Made by a program: the position numbers and the translations under genes
DNA from: an uncultured Lachnospiraceae bacterium
Lineage (GTDB): Bacteria > Bacillota > Clostridia > Lachnospirales > Lachnospiraceae
Assembly (NCBI GenBank): GCA_934408585.1
Contig: CAKRVA010000006.1
Span: 1 to 64,000, forward strand
Direction of reading: 5' to 3'
DNA: 64,000 nt
Notes under the pieces: model-generated
Told to the model about the DNA's origin: nothing
What the model saw: the letters and a program-made list of their open reading frames with translations, nothing else
Database searches by the model: none
In this document: one piece after another, positions 62,177 through 64,000 of the stretch
Numbering within the stretch: position 1 is the stretch's first letter
Layout of the letters: the number at the start of each line of letters is the position of its first letter

Positions 62177-62632
62177 ATGAAAAAAAACAGACATGAGAAA
62201 ATGAAAGAGCTCGTAGAACAGTTTGAAATTGAAACGCAGGAGGAACTGGCTGAGAAGCTGAAGGAAGCCGGATTTCAGGTGACACAGGCGACCGTTTCCA
62301 GAGATATCCGTGAATTGAAGCTTACGAAAGTACCAACTATGAGCGGAAAGCAGAAATATGCCATATTAGTTCACAGTGACCACTATTTGAGTGATAAATA
62401 TATGCGTGTACTGAAAGATGGTTTTGTTTCGATGGATGTTGCACAGAATATTCTTGTGGTAAAAACAGTTTCCGGAATGGCAATGGCAGTAGCAGCTGCT
62501 ATTGATGCAATGAAGCTGAAAGAAATCGTAGGCTCGATTGCAGGCGATGATACAATTATGATGGCACTGCGGAGTGAAAAAGCTGCCATTGAGACGATGG
62601 AAAATATTAAAAATATAATGGAAGAATCATAG
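62177..62632 (+). CDS. argR: arginine repressor
   Basis: The 151-residue ArgR has an N-terminal winged helix (HEKMKELVEQFEIETQEELA, VTQATVSRDIRELKLTKV) and the C-terminal arginine-binding/oligomerisation domain (NILVVKTVSGMAMAVAAAID, IVGSIAGDDTIMMAL). GGAAGG precedes the ATG. Arginine genes are not in the window; this position before recN is conserved. Confidence 0.94.
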   Translation: MKKNRHEKMKELVEQFEIETQEELAEKLKEAGFQVTQATVSRDIRELKLTKVPTMSGKQKYAILVHSDHYLSDKYMRVLKDGFVSMDVAQNILVVKTVSGMAMAVAAAIDAMKLKEIVGSIAGDDTIMMALRSEKAAIETMENIKNIMEES

Positions 62633-62676
62633 ACCTACTATGCGCTTTGAGAGAAGGAGCATAAGGAGGAAAAGAA

Positions 62677-64000
62677 ATGCTTGAAAATTTACACGTAAAA
62701 AATCTCGCATTGATTGAGGAACAGGAGGTTTCCTTTTCGGATGGGTTAAACATTCTGACCGGAGAAACAGGTGCAGGAAAATCGATTGTGCTTGGTTCGA
62801 TTCAGTTGGCATTGGGTGCAAGAACGGATCGTGACATGATTCGAAGTGGTGCCGAATATGCACTAGTGGAATTGCTGTTTTCTCTGAACGAGGAACAGAA
62901 GCAGAGGATACAGGAACTGGATATTTCCGTAGAGGATGATAATCAGCTGCTGCTGCAACGAAAAATCATGCCGGGAAAAAGCATCTGCCGAATCAATGGG
63001 GAAACGGTTTCGGTTGGTCAGTTGAAGGAAATTTCTTCTTATCTTCTGGATATGTATGGACAACATGAACACCAGACACTGCTGAAACCAATGTCTTATG
63101 GCAGAATGCTTGACCAATATGCCGGGAAAGAAATTTTGGAACAAAAGCAGATATTAAAAAAGCTTTTGAAAGAATATTCGGATTTGCAGCAGGAAAGAGA
63201 TTCCCAGACGCTTGATGAGGAAGCAAGAAAACGGGAAATCAGTCTGCTTACTTTTGAAATTCAGGAAATCGAGGCAGCTTCTCTCAAAGAGGGAGAAGAT
63301 GAGCAGCTCGAAAAACAATACCGGAAATTGTCAAATGCCAGAAAGATGCAGGAGGCAGTTGCTACGGCATATGCAATGACCGGATATGAAGAGAATGAAG
63401 CGGCAGGAACCGTTATCGGACGGGCACTGCGCGAAATAAAATCGGTACAACAGTTTGATGAAGAAGTGGATGTGCTGTGCGGACAACTTTTAGAAATTGA
63501 TAGTCTTCTGAATGATTTTAACCGAGCACTTTCGGAATATCAGGATAGTCTTGAATATGAGGAAGAGGATTTTGTTCAGGTAGAAGAACGCCTGAACTTA
63601 GTTAATCATATGAAAAGCAAATATGGTAACTCCATAGCTGATATCCTGCATCTGTATGAGGAAAAACAGGAACAGTTGGAAAAATGGAATCATTCTGCCG
63701 AATATCTGGCTGCGTTGGAGCAGAAAATCGTGCAGAAAAAAGATGAAATTCTTGCTGTTTGTAAGGAAATCTCGATGATTCGCAGAAAAACGGCGGAACC
63801 GTTGGAACAGAAACTGAAAGATGCATTGATTGAACTGAATTTTCTGGATGTTCAGTTTGCAATTACCATAGAATCAGAGGAAGAGCATTTTCAGGCGGAT
63901 GGGTATGATAAAATCGACTTTTTGATTTCAACCAATCCGGGAGAAGAAATGCATTCCCTTTGGCAGGTAGCAAGTGGTGGTGAGCTTTCCAGGATTATGC
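62677..64000 (+). CDS. recN: DNA repair protein RecN, truncated by window end
   Basis: The SMC-like ATPase acts in double-strand break repair. The 441 visible residues include LHVKNLALIEEQEVSFSDG, Walker A TGETGAGKSIVLG (29-41), the YGQHEHQTLL block, a coiled coil and the start of the ABC signature region (ASGGELSRIM) at the window edge. ATG follows AAGGAGG by 7 nt. The C-terminal Walker B part is outside. Confidence 0.95.
   Translation, partial: MLENLHVKNLALIEEQEVSFSDGLNILTGETGAGKSIVLGSIQLALGARTDRDMIRSGAEYALVELLFSLNEEQKQRIQELDISVEDDNQLLLQRKIMPGKSICRINGETVSVGQLKEISSYLLDMYGQHEHQTLLKPMSYGRMLDQYAGKEILEQKQILKKLLKEYSDLQQERDSQTLDEEARKREISLLTFEIQEIEAASLKEGEDEQLEKQYRKLSNARKMQEAVATAYAMTGYEENEAAGTVIGRALREIKSVQQFDEEVDVLCGQLLEIDSLLNDFNRALSEYQDSLEYEEEDFVQVEERLNLVNHMKSKYGNSIADILHLYEEKQEQLEKWNHSAEYLAALEQKIVQKKDEILAVCKEISMIRRKTAEPLEQKLKDALIELNFLDVQFAITIESEEEHFQADGYDKIDFLISTNPGEEMHSLWQVASGGELSRIM

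Noticed and set aside
1..64000. tRNA, rRNA, CRISPR arrays, IS elements, prophage or integrase genes
   Set aside because: No cloverleaf, ribosomal RNA, regularly spaced repeats or transposase/integrase motifs were recognised on reading; a tRNAscan, Rfam and ISfinder search would settle it.

Overview
The window looks like a chromosomal segment of a spore-forming anaerobic Firmicute of the class Clostridia, most likely family Lachnospiraceae. This rests on moderate-to-low GC, AGGAGG-type ribosome binding sites, a complete spoIIIAA-AH sporulation operon, and gene orders typical of the group (rimP-nusA-ylxR-ylxQ-infB-rbfA-nrnA-truB-ribF; nusB-xseA-xseB-ispA-dxs-tlyA-nadK-argR-recN). No rRNA, tRNA, CRISPR array, transposase or integrase was seen.

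Left end (1-9.1 kb) is accessory. An AbiE-type type IV toxin-antitoxin pair sits under a promoter built into an inverted repeat and is flanked by short direct repeats. Next comes a small membrane-protein gene whose best-placed start is cut by an in-frame amber codon. Then follow an AGE-family sugar epimerase, a flavin-reductase-like protein, a TetR/DUF998 pair with a palindromic operator, a membrane-anchored erythromycin-esterase-like protein, a PAP2 phosphatase with a membrane-bound XRE regulator, and a small anchored protein.

9-26 kb is metabolism: enolase; xanthine phosphoribosyltransferase next to a BMP-type nucleoside ABC transporter with a structured 5' leader; a zinc-ribbon membrane protein; a PutP symporter; pyrBI on the minus strand; a nitroreductase; a folate block (folC, folP, fused folB-folK); and a DUF5050 protein. 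26-34 kb is one plus-strand run: pheA, a DUF815 AAA ATPase, exopolyphosphatase, polyphosphate kinase, a small acidic protein and a ManC-like nucleotidyltransferase.

34-46.5 kb is the conserved translation/RNA block, followed by a secreted SH3-NlpC/P60 hydrolase, rpsO with a three-way-junction leader, and pnp. 46.5-51.3 kb is the spoIIIA operon. Its start overlaps the pnp terminator and a sigma-E-like promoter, and spoIIIAF and spoIIIAG overlap by 134 nt. 51.4-64 kb holds deoB, prfC, a transglutaminase-like lipoprotein, asp23 and the nusB-to-recN block; recN runs off the right edge.

No clearly new multi-gene system was found. The observations most worth checking are the spoIIIAA terminator/promoter/RBS overlap, the compact SpoIIIAF/SpoIIIAG arrangement, the BMP-transporter leader RNA, and the AbiE locus with its flanking repeats and adjacent amber-interrupted gene.
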